Source: Leptolinea sp. UBA5203
GTDB taxonomy: Bacteria > Chloroflexota > Anaerolineae > Anaerolineales > Anaerolineaceae
Reading direction: 5' to 3'
Assembly: GCA_002412765.1 (NCBI GenBank)
Contig: DHVR01000014.1
Coordinates: forward strand, 1-47,706
Length of the DNA: 47,706 nt
The position numbers and the translations under genes are program-made. Positions 1-8,409 of this stretch are shown one piece after another. Below the pieces are notes generated by a model. That model was not told the DNA's origin. It did no database searches and worked only from the letters and a program-made list of their open reading frames with translations. Positions within the stretch are counted from its first letter, which is position 1. Each line of letters starts with the position of its first letter.

Positions 1-29
1 TTCTTTCTTTTGGGACAGCCTCTTTGCAT

Positions 30-105
30 TGGTGCCCCCACCGGGACTCGAACCCGAGTTTCGGCCTTGAGAGGGCCACGTCCTAGGCCACTAGACGATG
101 GGGGC
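30..105 (-). tRNA. tRNA-Glu (anticodon CTC), 3' CCA encoded
   Basis: Read on the minus strand the segment folds as a cloverleaf. The 7-bp acceptor stem pairs 99-105 with 34-40. The anticodon loop is CTCTCAA with anticodon CTC, and the T arm carries the GGTTCGAGTCC consensus. The D-arm sequence (GTCTAGTGGCCTAGGAC) is close to bacterial tRNA-Glu. The CCA end is encoded at 30-32. A good promoter lies just upstream at 120-149. It lies beside the glycan locus, but I see no integrase or repeated 3' end that would mark it as an attachment site. Confidence 0.95.
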
Positions 106-119
106 GTCTAATGATCAGG

Positions 120-149
120 ATTTTATCATGCCTGCTTTTATCCTGTCAA
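120..149 (-). promoter_or_regulatory. sigma70-type promoter of the tRNA-Glu gene
   Basis: On the minus strand a perfect TTGACA (144-149) is followed by an 18-nt spacer and TAAAAT (120-125). The -10 is preceded by TG at the extended -10 position. Transcription would start about 8 nt before the tRNA 5' end. The match is strong and the context fits. Confidence 0.75.
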
Positions 150-179
150 CTTGTAGCGCATTATTCCCGTCCTGACAGG
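142..179. repeat. 7-bp inverted repeat between the divergent promoters
   Basis: CCTGTCA at 142-148 and TGACAGG at 173-179 are perfect inverted copies separated by 24 nt, about three helical turns centre to centre. The left arm overlaps the tRNA -35 box. It could be an operator for the adjacent winged-helix regulator, but a short repeat like this can arise by chance. Confidence 0.3.
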
Positions 180-197
180 TTCTAGCATATCTGCCCC

Positions 198-226
198 TTG
201 CCGAACTACACGCCTGCGATTATAAT
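198..226 (+). promoter_or_regulatory. sigma70-type promoter of the regulator and glycan operon
   Basis: TTGCCG (198-203) is followed by a 17-nt spacer and a perfect TATAAT (221-226). The start site would fall near 233, giving a leader of about 27 nt before the regulator. This is the only strong promoter I can see before the roughly 40-kb co-directional gene run. Confidence 0.7.
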
Positions 227-259
227 TCAAGTGTTGAATTTTGAAAGGTGGAGACCTCA

Positions 260-811
260 TTGTCAGACCACAACAGAGATTTAATCATTCTCGAAAAGAT
301 CGAACAGAATCCGGATGTGACTCAGGCCTTGATTGCCAATCAACTGGGGGTGGCAGTTGGCACCGTCAATTGGCACTTGAAGCGCCTGATTCAAAAAGGA
401 TACGTAAAAGTAAGCAGGGTTGCCCGCCGGAAACTGCTTTATATTATCACCCCGGAAGGTCTCGCCTTGCGAGCCAACCTCGCCGTCGATTATATCCAAT
501 CCTCCTTTGAACTTTATCGTTTGGTACGCAGCCGGATGCAGGTGGCCTTGAAACGCATCCAGGATAAGAACTACCAAGCTGTTCGAATCATTGGGGAGGG
601 AGACGTGGCGGATATCTGTCGGTTAACCTGCCTGGAAAAAAATGTGGCTATTGTGCAGGATTCCTCTGCTCCTCAACTTATCGTTGTTGGCTTGAAAATT
701 TTTATTGATTGGGGGGATGGGGTACAAATTGATCCGAATGAACCCGTAAAATCAAAAAGTGTATTCCATCCATCATCAACGATGGATGAAAGGAAAGAAT
801 ATGACGAATAA
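260..811 (+). CDS. MarR-type winged-helix transcriptional regulator, EPS-locus type
   Basis: This 183-residue protein probably regulates the glycan operon it heads. The first 70 residues form a winged helix-turn-helix (NQLGVAVGTVNWHLKRLIQKG, followed by a wing ending in a TPEG motif). This resembles the EPS-associated MarR-like regulators found at the front of polysaccharide loci. About 100 further residues follow, including a beta-alpha stretch (AVRIIGEGDVADICRL) that looks like a small sensor domain; I do not recognise its ligand. I prefer the TTG at 260 because AAGGTGGAG sits 6 nt upstream; a GTG at 248 in the same frame overlaps that site. The end overlaps the next gene by 11 nt. Confidence 0.8.
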   Translation: MSDHNRDLIILEKIEQNPDVTQALIANQLGVAVGTVNWHLKRLIQKGYVKVSRVARRKLLYIITPEGLALRANLAVDYIQSSFELYRLVRSRMQVALKRIQDKNYQAVRIIGEGDVADICRLTCLEKNVAIVQDSSAPQLIVVGLKIFIDWGDGVQIDPNEPVKSKSVFHPSSTMDERKEYDE

Positions 812-1754
812 TAACTTTTGGCAGGATAAACGAGTCTGTGTGACCGGTGGAGCTGGCTTTTTAGGTTCCTTCGTGGTTGGCAAACTGCATGAGCGGGGTG
901 TCAAGGATGTCTTCATTCCGCGCATTGAGGATTATGATCTGGTCAATCAGGCCGATATTATCCGGATGCTTGCAGATGCCAAACCGGATATGGTCATCCA
1001 TCTGGCTGCCAATGTGGGCGGTATCGGTGCTAATATGGAGCACCCTGCGGAATTCTTTTATCAAAACCTGATGATGGGCGTGCAATTAATGCACGAATCC
1101 TGGAAAGCGAATATCGCCAAGTTTGTGGCCATCGGTACCATCTGTGCCTATCCAAAATTTACACCTATTCCATTTAAAGAAGAAAATCTGTGGAATGGCT
1201 ACCCGGAAGAAACTAATGCACCTTACGGCCTGGCAAAGAAGATGATGCTGGTTCAGGCACAAGCCTATCGCCAACAATATGGCTATAACGCCATCTTCCT
1301 GCTGCCGGTAAATTTGTATGGTCCGCGGGATAATTTCAATCCTTCATCCTCTCATGTCATTCCGGCTTTGATTCGGAAGTGCATTGAAGCTGAGGATGCC
1401 GGTGTGGATCAATTGGTGGTGTGGGGGGATGGCAGCCCGACCCGGGAATTTTTGTTTGTTGAAGACGCTGCGGAAGGCATTTTAAAGGCCTCCGAACTAT
1501 ATAACGGCGATGAACCGGTCAATTTGGGTTCAGGTCAGGAAATTTCCATCAAAGATCTGGCATTATTAATTGCTGAAGAAACCGGATATCAGGGTGAGTT
1601 AGTCTGGGACACCAGCAAACCAAACGGTCAACCCCGCCGCGCTCTGGATACCTCCCGAGCGAGCGACTATTTTGACTTTACCGCGCAGACTAATTTCCGC
1701 GAAGGGCTGCGAAAGACCATCGCCTGGTATCGTGATCATCGGGTACGGAAATAA
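801..1754 (+). CDS. fcl: GDP-L-fucose synthase (NAD-dependent epimerase/reductase)
   Basis: The enzyme converts GDP-4-keto-6-deoxy-mannose to GDP-L-fucose by 3,5-epimerisation and NADPH-dependent 4-reduction in the cytoplasm. The 317-residue length is normal. The Rossmann motif GGAGFLG lies at 16-22, and the SDR Tyr142/Lys146 pair lies in APYGLAKK. The family block YPKFTPIPFKEENLWNGYPE is present. The Fcl Ser-x-Cys active site reads Thr113 and Cys115, and the catalytic His is kept in SSSHVIP. The start at 801 has AAAGGAAAG upstream and overlaps the regulator. The partner dehydratase Gmd is at the far right edge of the window. A related GDP-sugar epimerase specificity remains possible. Confidence 0.9.
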   Translation: MTNNNFWQDKRVCVTGGAGFLGSFVVGKLHERGVKDVFIPRIEDYDLVNQADIIRMLADAKPDMVIHLAANVGGIGANMEHPAEFFYQNLMMGVQLMHESWKANIAKFVAIGTICAYPKFTPIPFKEENLWNGYPEETNAPYGLAKKMMLVQAQAYRQQYGYNAIFLLPVNLYGPRDNFNPSSSHVIPALIRKCIEAEDAGVDQLVVWGDGSPTREFLFVEDAAEGILKASELYNGDEPVNLGSGQEISIKDLALLIAEETGYQGELVWDTSKPNGQPRRALDTSRASDYFDFTAQTNFREGLRKTIAWYRDHRVRK

Positions 1755-1779
1755 CATTAATTTCTGAGTGGACTGAAGA

Positions 1780-2634
1780 ATGAAAGAACATCAAATCGAA
1801 GCAACTGCGGAACCTACCGTCGTTCATATCAAGCCTCCCAAAGGATGGGCGGTGCTTGATTTGAAGGATTTGTGGCAGTACCGTGAACTCGTCTACTATA
1901 TGACCTGGCGCGATATAAAAGTGCGTTACAAACAAACCGCCCTGGGCGCCAGTTGGGCGATTTTAAAACCGTTTATGATGATGGTCGTCTTCAGTATCTT
2001 TTTTGGTGAGTTGGCTCAAGTCCCCTCTGACGGTGTGCCTTATCCCGTATTTTCTTATACTGGCTTGTTACCCTGGGAGCTTTTCGCCACGGCACTTTCC
2101 ATTGCCAGCCGTTCTCTGGTGGCCAACCGGCATATGATTACCAAAATCTACTTTCCGCGCATTATCCTTCCCCTTTCCTCCATTTTAGGCGGATTAGTGG
2201 ACTTCTTCATCGCTTTTATCATCCTGATCGTGATGATGTTCTTCTACGGTATCACCCCCACAGCCCATATCTGGACATTGCCGCTTTTCTTGCTCCTGGC
2301 TCTGGTTACTGCGTTGGGTGTAAGTTTGTGGTTATCTGCCATGAATGTGCTCTACCGGGATGTGGGTTACATCCTGCCCTTCCTGACTCAATTCTGGATG
2401 TTTATTACCCCGATTGCCTATGCAGCCAGTCTGGTGCCGGAAAAATATAGAATGCTTTATGCTTTGAACCCGATGACTGGTGTGGTGGATGGTTTTCGTT
2501 GGGCATTACTCGGCATCGAAGCAAGTGCGCCGGGACCCATGCTGATGGTTTCCTCGATCATAGCTGTGGTGGTTCTCATCAGCGGAGTGATTTATTTCCG
2601 CCGGATGGAACGGCAATTTGCGGATATGGTTTAA
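1780..2634 (+). CDS. wzm: ABC-2 type polysaccharide export permease
   Basis: This is a 284-residue membrane protein with about six hydrophobic segments and a cytoplasmic N-terminus. It carries the O-antigen/teichoic-acid exporter signature near residues 40-65 (WRDIKVRYKQTALGASW) and the typical NPMTGVVDGFRWALLG region near the end. Such permeases translocate lipid-linked polysaccharide across the cytoplasmic membrane. The ATPase partner follows 29 nt later. The start ATG is preceded by a weak ribosome site (GGACTGAAG). No lipopolysaccharide core genes are seen, so the exported product is better called a surface polysaccharide than an O-antigen. Confidence 0.93.
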   Translation: MKEHQIEATAEPTVVHIKPPKGWAVLDLKDLWQYRELVYYMTWRDIKVRYKQTALGASWAILKPFMMMVVFSIFFGELAQVPSDGVPYPVFSYTGLLPWELFATALSIASRSLVANRHMITKIYFPRIILPLSSILGGLVDFFIAFIILIVMMFFYGITPTAHIWTLPLFLLLALVTALGVSLWLSAMNVLYRDVGYILPFLTQFWMFITPIAYAASLVPEKYRMLYALNPMTGVVDGFRWALLGIEASAPGPMLMVSSIIAVVVLISGVIYFRRMERQFADMV

Positions 2635-2663
2635 CCGACCAACAATGAAGACTGGAAATACCT

Positions 2664-3929
2664 ATGAGTAATTATGCAATTCGTGTCGAGAAGCTAGGAA
2701 AAAGTTACCGCATCGGTGGGCCGGTGCAACAATATCAAACTCTGCGTGAAAACCTGGGTCAAAACCTTGTTGCTCCGTGGCGTCGCTTACGGGATGGAAA
2801 ATCCGATCGCGATCTATTTTGGGCATTGAAAGATGTTTCCTTTGATATCAAGCAAGGCGATGTGATTGGAGTGATCGGCAGAAATGGCGCTGGAAAAAGC
2901 ACCTTGTTGAAGATCCTCTCCCGCGTGACTGAGCCCTCTGCCGGCACTGCGGAAATCCGCGGCCGGGTTGGCGCTCTACTCGAAGTTGGCACCGGCTTTC
3001 ATCCTGAATTAACTGGACGGGAGAATATTTTCCTGAACGGGGCCATCCTGGGGATGAAGCGTGCGGAGATTGAGCGTAAATTTGATGAGATTGTGGATTT
3101 CTCCGAAGTCGAGAAATTTATTGATACGCCCGTCAAGCGTTATTCCAGCGGGATGACTCTGCGCCTGGCTTTTGCTGTTGCGGCGCATTTGGAACCGGAA
3201 ATTTTGGTGGTGGATGAGGTCCTGGCAGTTGGGGATGCGGAGTTCCAGCGCAAGTGTTTGGGAAAAATGAGTGATGTGGCCCAGGAGGGACGGACTGTCC
3301 TATTTGTCAGTCATAATATGTCCGCCGTCTTACGCCTGACTACCGAAAGTTTATTGATCGAAAAGGGTGAGCTGATCATGCGCGCGCCTACCGCGAAAGT
3401 GGTGGATTATTACCTTTCGCGCGGCTATGCCCAGGAAGGCATCCGCAGTTGGAACGCAGATGAAATTCCTGCCTCCGCGGCTCCTTTTCGACCCTACTCC
3501 ATCAAGATTCTCAATCAAGCAGGCATCGTTTCCGATACCGTGCGCTCCACTGAGGATTTCCAATTGGAAATCAGCTATGAGCTATCAGAGGACATCAAGG
3601 GACTTCGGGTGGGTATGTACCTTCTTAGTACACGCGGTGAGTATATCTATACTTCTTTTGATACCGATGACGCGGGGCTTTATGATCAGATGCTACTTCG
3701 TCCACGAGGAAAATATATCAGCCGATGCACCATTCCGGCTGATTCCTTGAATGAAGGCAGATTCGTAATCGGTATGAACGCCAGTTCATATCGGATAAAA
3801 AGTTATTTTCATGATGAACAGGCATTGATTTTCAACGTGGATGCTTCCGGTGCGCCGGGGATGCAATGGGTGGAAAATCGTATGGGACCGATGCGGCCCC
3901 GGTTAGCCTGGAAAATTGAGGCGGAGTAA
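2664..3929 (+). CDS. wzt: polysaccharide ABC exporter ATPase with C-terminal glycan-recognition domain
   Basis: The 421 residues form two parts. Residues 1-250 are an ABC ATPase with Walker A GRNGAGKST (72-80), signature YSSGM (160-164), Walker B ILVVDE (180-185) and the switch His217. Residues about 260-421 are a beta-rich domain like the Wzt C-terminal domain, which in E. coli O8/O9a binds the capped non-reducing end of the glycan. It partners the permease immediately upstream. The extra domain predicts that export is tied to a defined chain-end modification, and a methyltransferase lies two genes downstream. Confidence 0.93.
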   Translation: MSNYAIRVEKLGKSYRIGGPVQQYQTLRENLGQNLVAPWRRLRDGKSDRDLFWALKDVSFDIKQGDVIGVIGRNGAGKSTLLKILSRVTEPSAGTAEIRGRVGALLEVGTGFHPELTGRENIFLNGAILGMKRAEIERKFDEIVDFSEVEKFIDTPVKRYSSGMTLRLAFAVAAHLEPEILVVDEVLAVGDAEFQRKCLGKMSDVAQEGRTVLFVSHNMSAVLRLTTESLLIEKGELIMRAPTAKVVDYYLSRGYAQEGIRSWNADEIPASAAPFRPYSIKILNQAGIVSDTVRSTEDFQLEISYELSEDIKGLRVGMYLLSTRGEYIYTSFDTDDAGLYDQMLLRPRGKYISRCTIPADSLNEGRFVIGMNASSYRIKSYFHDEQALIFNVDASGAPGMQWVENRMGPMRPRLAWKIEAE

Positions 3930-3930
3930 T

Positions 3931-5544
3931 ATGGCATTCTCAACAAAAGACGACCTTAAAAATCTGATCAGTCAGATTCCATTCATGGCCGAATTGTACT
4001 GGTTGGTTCGCAATCGGGGAAAACAGATTCAAAGTCGGTTTTCCTTACAGAAACTGGATGCCGCGATCCCGGAGATTTTGGCTCAAGCGCAACAAATTCG
4101 AGCTTCCCGCTTCAAAGTTCGGGATGCTGATTTCGCTAATCAGAAAGTGTATATTTTTGCCAACATGCACTTTTGGATTGAGCATGCCGCCTTACTGGGC
4201 AGCGCCTTAGCGGCTCAGGGTCATGAAGTTGAATTAGGCTATCTTCCATTTGGTGATTGGCAGGTGCCGATCAATAAATTTGACCTGCGCCGGCAAAATG
4301 CCTACGCCAAGGCTGTTCTTGAAAAACTTTCTCCAATCATGAGTTCCACTTCTTTGTTATCGGTCAAACCCAATTTTAAGCCCTTACCTCCGGCCGTCGC
4401 CGATATTGTGGACAAGGTGACCGATTACGATGTGCAGTATACCCTGCAGACCGAAGAAGTGGATAAAACCAGCGAAATGTATAAACTGCGCCTGGAACGA
4501 AACACGCGCATTGCCCGCACCGCACATGCCTGGATGAAGAATGGGCAGCCGGATGTGGTGGTCATCCCGAACGGTACCATCATTGAAATGGGTGTTGTCT
4601 ATCGGATGGCAAAAATGCTCAATATTCCCGTGGTGACCTATGAATTTGGTGACCAACGAGATCGGATCTGGATTGCCTATAATGATGAGGTAATGCGCCA
4701 GAATACGGATGATCTTTGGGACGCCAGGAAAGAACTCAGTTTGACCAAAACCCAGATGGAACGCATTAAGGGCTTATGCAGTTCCCGTCAGAAGGGTGCT
4801 TTATGGGAAAACTTTGCTCGTTTATGGCAGGGAACCCCAACCAGCGGCGGCGAGAAAGTTCGCCAGGAACTGAAGCTGGACCATCGCCCTGTGGCGTTGC
4901 TGGCCACCAATGTATTGGGCGACAGCCTGACTTTGGGCAGGCAAATCTTCTCCAAGAACATGGAAGAGTGGATCGTACGTACCGTGCAGTATTTTGCCGG
5001 TGTGCCGGATATTCAATTGGTGATTCGTATTCATCCCGGTGAAGTCCTAACCCATGGAACCTCGATGGAAGATGTGGTGCGCAATGTTCTCCCGGAACTG
5101 CCTGAAAACATTCGCTTGATTGGACCCCGCGAGGAAATTAATACTTATGACGTAATGGAAATCGCCGATTTTGGTCTGGTCTATACCACAACGGTTGGTC
5201 TGGAAATGGCCATGAGCGGCATCCCGGTCGTGGTGGCTGGCAATACGCATTACCGTACCCGCGGATTCACGCTGGATCCGGATTCCTGGGTAAATTATTA
5301 CAAAATATTAAAACCACTAGTGGATGCTCCGGCGAAATTCCGCTTAACCAAAGAGCAGACGGAATTAGCCTGGCGCTACGCCTACAATTTCTTCTTTGAA
5401 TATCCCCTGCCGTTCCCCTGGCATCTGGTTAAAGGCTGGGAGGATTATACGAATGTCAATTTGCTGTCTGCCCTGACTGGAGACGGCAAAAAGAAATATG
5501 AAGAAACTTTCCTGCATTTGGTTGGCAAACCCATCAAATGGTAA
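3931..5544 (+). CDS. capsule-type GT-B glycosyltransferase
   Basis: This 537-residue soluble protein ends in a GT-B-like half with the block TTTVGLEMAMSGIPVVVAG near residue 425, followed by HYRTRGF. That pattern (thr/ser-rich loop, GLE, then a Tyr/Arg loop) is typical of capsule polysaccharide synthesis proteins and CDP-glycerol transferase relatives. The N-terminal half is less conserved. The ATG at 3931 has GAGGCGGAG directly upstream; an in-frame TTG at 3916 is less likely. It is 1 nt downstream of the wzt stop. The donor is not readable from sequence. Similar proteins in the window lie at 13320 and 25283. Confidence 0.7.
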   Translation: MAFSTKDDLKNLISQIPFMAELYWLVRNRGKQIQSRFSLQKLDAAIPEILAQAQQIRASRFKVRDADFANQKVYIFANMHFWIEHAALLGSALAAQGHEVELGYLPFGDWQVPINKFDLRRQNAYAKAVLEKLSPIMSSTSLLSVKPNFKPLPPAVADIVDKVTDYDVQYTLQTEEVDKTSEMYKLRLERNTRIARTAHAWMKNGQPDVVVIPNGTIIEMGVVYRMAKMLNIPVVTYEFGDQRDRIWIAYNDEVMRQNTDDLWDARKELSLTKTQMERIKGLCSSRQKGALWENFARLWQGTPTSGGEKVRQELKLDHRPVALLATNVLGDSLTLGRQIFSKNMEEWIVRTVQYFAGVPDIQLVIRIHPGEVLTHGTSMEDVVRNVLPELPENIRLIGPREEINTYDVMEIADFGLVYTTTVGLEMAMSGIPVVVAGNTHYRTRGFTLDPDSWVNYYKILKPLVDAPAKFRLTKEQTELAWRYAYNFFFEYPLPFPWHLVKGWEDYTNVNLLSALTGDGKKKYEETFLHLVGKPIKW

Positions 5545-5566
5545 TGAATTAACTTTAAGGGTATGT

Positions 5567-6445
5567 ATGAGTGAAACAGAAGTAAAAAATCAGGTCAGAC
5601 AATTTTATAATGAAATCGGCTGGAAAATGCTCAGTGATGGGTTTTACCAGAACGCGCGCTACGAAGATTTGCGCCCCGTGTCTCAGGAGTATGTGCAGCG
5701 CTGCCATCTGCGCGTGAACCGGCACATTTCCGCCACCGGACACCTGCTGCTGGATGCAGGCTCCGGCCCTGTACAATACCCCGAGTATCTGACATATTCG
5801 GAATTTTATGATTACCGCGTGTGCGTGGATATTTCCATTGTTGCCCTGCAGGAAGCCCGTCAACGGGTCGGTGAGCGGGGTTTGTACGTGGTCGCGGATG
5901 TGGCCCATTTGCCATTCAAGGCGGATGTCTTTGACGGCGAAGTTTCGTTACATACTTTGCATCATCTACCGGCTGAAGATAAAAAACCTGCTTTCCAGGA
6001 ACTGTACCGGGTGTTGATGCCTGGCCGTTCTGCAGCTATTATCAATGGCTGGACGGAATCGGGTTTGATGAAACTCAGCTTCTGGCTGGTGCGGATCATG
6101 GAAACGATTGGTATCTGGATTGCCGAGAAGCGCGGTAAGCAAGAGAAAAAAGTGAAAGTTTCCACTTCCACTGCTGTCAAAGCAGCCGATGCTACCGGAA
6201 CATATATCCAGAAATCGAGTCCGGAATGGATGAAGGCAGAACTTTCACAGAGCATACCCTACCAGATTTTTGTCTGGCGCAGTGTCAATGTGCGATTTTT
6301 ACGAGCCATGGTTCATAAACCTTTGGCTGGGAAAACCTTGCTGCGCCTTTTATATTGGATGGAGGAGAGGGCTCCCGGATTCTTTGGGCGGCACGGCCAG
6401 TACCCGTTAATTGTTATCAATAAATCAACTGAAAAGGTAAGTTGA
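5567..6445 (+). CDS. class I SAM-dependent methyltransferase
   Basis: The protein has 292 residues. The N-terminal half is a Rossmann methyltransferase: motif I LLDAGSGP, an acidic residue in CVDIS, motif II/III region VADVAHLPFKADVFDG, and the LHTLHHL block typical of ubiE/COQ5-like enzymes. The C-terminal 130 residues include a hydrophobic helix (LMKLSFWLVRIMETIGIWI) and may touch the membrane. The start ATG has TAAGGG upstream. The substrate is unknown. Because the wzt product has a chain-end recognition domain, a role in capping the glycan is plausible, but that is inference. Confidence 0.75.
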   Translation: MSETEVKNQVRQFYNEIGWKMLSDGFYQNARYEDLRPVSQEYVQRCHLRVNRHISATGHLLLDAGSGPVQYPEYLTYSEFYDYRVCVDISIVALQEARQRVGERGLYVVADVAHLPFKADVFDGEVSLHTLHHLPAEDKKPAFQELYRVLMPGRSAAIINGWTESGLMKLSFWLVRIMETIGIWIAEKRGKQEKKVKVSTSTAVKAADATGTYIQKSSPEWMKAELSQSIPYQIFVWRSVNVRFLRAMVHKPLAGKTLLRLLYWMEERAPGFFGRHGQYPLIVINKSTEKVS

Positions 6446-6470
6446 TCTCTAGACCTTGTGGAGTAGTGCA

Positions 6471-7478
6471 ATGAATTGGAATGACAAAGTTGTGTTGATT
6501 ACCGGTGGTACCGGATCTTTTGGAAAACGTTTCGTCAAGATGATGTTGGAAGAGGTGAAACCTGCCAAGATCATCGTTTTCAGCCGTGACGAATTAAAAC
6601 AGCATGAAATGCGCGCCAATGGATATGATCATCCGACTCTGCGCTATTTTATTGGTGACATTCGGGATCAGGAACGTCTGCGCCGCGCTTTCCACGGTGT
6701 GGATATTGTCATTCATGCAGCCGCCTTGAAACAAGTGCCTGCCTGTGAATACAACCCCATGGAAGCCATCAAAACCAACATTCTCGGCAGCAGCAACGTG
6801 ATTGACGCCGCCATCGATGCCGGGGTTTCCAAGGTTTTGGCTCTGAGCACCGATAAAGCTGTAAACCCGGTGAATCTATACGGCGCGACCAAACTGGCCG
6901 CTGAAAAATTATTTGTGCAAAGTAATGCCTATGCTGGCGGCAAAGCCACCCGGTTTAGCTGCGTCCGCTATGGCAACGTGGTGGGCAGCCGTGGATCCGT
7001 TGTGCCAGTGTTCTTGAAGCAACGCGAGATGGGCGAATTGACCATCACCGACAGCCGCATGACCCGTTTCTGGATTTCCCTGGAAGAGGGTGTGCGCTTC
7101 GTTATTCGCTGTGTCGAACAGATGCATGGCGGTGAAGTTTTTGTGCCCAAGATTGCCAGCATGACCGTGGAAGATCTGGCCAAAGCTGTAGCCCCGGGTG
7201 CAAAAATCAATGTGATAGGCATCCGCCCCGGCGAGAAACTGCATGAAGTACTAATCTCAGAAGATGAATCCCGAACCACGGTGGAAATGGACGATATGTA
7301 CGTGGTTCAGCCCGCCGAGGCCATGTGGTTTGGCCGGGATTGGGAAGCAAAAGGTAAAAAACTGGAAGTTGATTTTCGTTATGCCAGTAATACCAATGAA
7401 GATTGGCTGAATGTGGATCGAATTCAGAAGATTATTGCACCGATTGAAGACGCCTATTTAAATGGTCAATTAGGATGA
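6471..7478 (+). CDS. pseB: UDP-N-acetylglucosamine 4,6-dehydratase (PseB/FlaA1/CapE family)
   Basis: This 335-residue SDR converts UDP-GlcNAc to a 4-keto-6-deoxy sugar nucleotide. GGTGSFG (12-18) binds NADP. Thr127-Asp128-Lys129 with Tyr137 and Lys141 (YGATK) form the dehydratase active site. The family C-terminal motif YASNTNEDWL is present. The ATG at 6471 has GGAG 7 nt upstream. PseB (inverting, pseudaminic acid) and CapE/FnlA (L-FucNAc) enzymes look alike at this level. The next gene overlaps by 4 nt and encodes an RmlD-like reductase, not the PseC aminotransferase, so the end product is open. Confidence 0.88.
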   Translation: MNWNDKVVLITGGTGSFGKRFVKMMLEEVKPAKIIVFSRDELKQHEMRANGYDHPTLRYFIGDIRDQERLRRAFHGVDIVIHAAALKQVPACEYNPMEAIKTNILGSSNVIDAAIDAGVSKVLALSTDKAVNPVNLYGATKLAAEKLFVQSNAYAGGKATRFSCVRYGNVVGSRGSVVPVFLKQREMGELTITDSRMTRFWISLEEGVRFVIRCVEQMHGGEVFVPKIASMTVEDLAKAVAPGAKINVIGIRPGEKLHEVLISEDESRTTVEMDDMYVVQPAEAMWFGRDWEAKGKKLEVDFRYASNTNEDWLNVDRIQKIIAPIEDAYLNGQLG

Positions 7479-8398
7479 AACGATTTCTGGTAACCGGTGC
7501 TAGTGGGTTGCTTGGTTTGAATATGGGCCTGCAAGTATCAGGGTCTATAGATATGATTGGCCAGGTCCACAGCAACCGGCTTCAGAACGTCCCTTTTCAA
7601 CAGATGGTCGTTGATCTGGCGGATGTAAAACAGACCCAACGCATGATGGAAGAGGCTCATCCGGATGTGTTGATTCATTGCGCTGCCATGGCCAATGTGG
7701 ATGAATGTGAACAGAAACCGGAATTAGCCCAACGGATAAATGCCGAAGTTCCCAGCCAACTGGCAGAGCTATGCAAAAAGATGGGCACCTACATGGTACA
7801 TATCTCTACGGACGCTGTCTTTGATGGAAAGAATGGTCCTTATACTGAAAACGATTTACCCTGCCCAATCAATCAATATGCCTTAACCAAGTTGGCAGGG
7901 GAGCATGAAGTATTAATGAAAAACCCTGCGGCTGTGGTTTTACGGGTCAATTTCTTTGGCTGGAGCTTAAGTGGAAAACGCAGTCTGGCGGAGTGGTTTG
8001 TCAAGAATTTACAAGTCGGTCAAACGGTCAATGGGTTTATGGATGTACAATTCTGCCCGATGATGGTGAATGACCTTGTGGATGTGATCATGGCAACCAC
8101 CGAACGGTCTCTGAGTGGTTTGTACCATGCCGTTGGATGGGATTCAATGACAAAATTTGCTTTTGGCTATGAATTAGCCAGACGTTTTGGTTATGATCAT
8201 ACCTTGATTAAACCAGTTTCCTGGCATGACGGTGACCTAACCGCGGCGCGCTCCCCTGATTTACGTCTAAAGACTGTGAAATTGGCCAGTGCCATAGGAA
8301 AACCTCTGCCTGGCTGGCAGGATGGCGTGGAGCGCTTTTATCAACAAGCGCAAGACGGGTACCCTGAACGGGTACTGGGTTTGATGCAGTCCTCATAA
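7475..8398 (+). CDS. RmlD-like sugar nucleotide reductase (extended SDR)
   Basis: The protein has 307 residues with a Rossmann motif TGASGLLG at the start and the RmlD-type block STDAVFDGKNGPYTENDLP followed by Y-A-L-T-K. This family reduces 4-keto-6-deoxy nucleotide sugars, classically dTDP-4-keto-rhamnose. The ATG overlaps the dehydratase stop (ATGA), so the two are probably translationally coupled and act in sequence. No rmlA, rmlB or rmlC is seen in the window, so rhamnose synthesis is not supported here. It could act like FnlB/WbjC in L-FucNAc synthesis, but no 2-epimerase is present. Confidence 0.78.
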   Translation: MKRFLVTGASGLLGLNMGLQVSGSIDMIGQVHSNRLQNVPFQQMVVDLADVKQTQRMMEEAHPDVLIHCAAMANVDECEQKPELAQRINAEVPSQLAELCKKMGTYMVHISTDAVFDGKNGPYTENDLPCPINQYALTKLAGEHEVLMKNPAAVVLRVNFFGWSLSGKRSLAEWFVKNLQVGQTVNGFMDVQFCPMMVNDLVDVIMATTERSLSGLYHAVGWDSMTKFAFGYELARRFGYDHTLIKPVSWHDGDLTAARSPDLRLKTVKLASAIGKPLPGWQDGVERFYQQAQDGYPERVLGLMQSS

Positions 8399-8409
8399 AG
8401 GAGATGAAA

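Noticed and set aside
1..29. Possible tRNA terminator: GGGACAGCCTCTTT could be one arm of a hairpin
   Set aside because: The other arm would lie before position 1, so the structure cannot be checked.
30..260. tRNA-Glu as the attachment site of an integrated island carrying the glycan locus
   Set aside because: No integrase, excisionase or transposase is present, and I see no second copy of the tRNA 3' end in the window.
7475..8398. Naming this gene rmlD with a dTDP-rhamnose pathway
   Set aside because: rmlA, rmlB and rmlC are not in the window, and the gene is coupled to a UDP-GlcNAc dehydratase.
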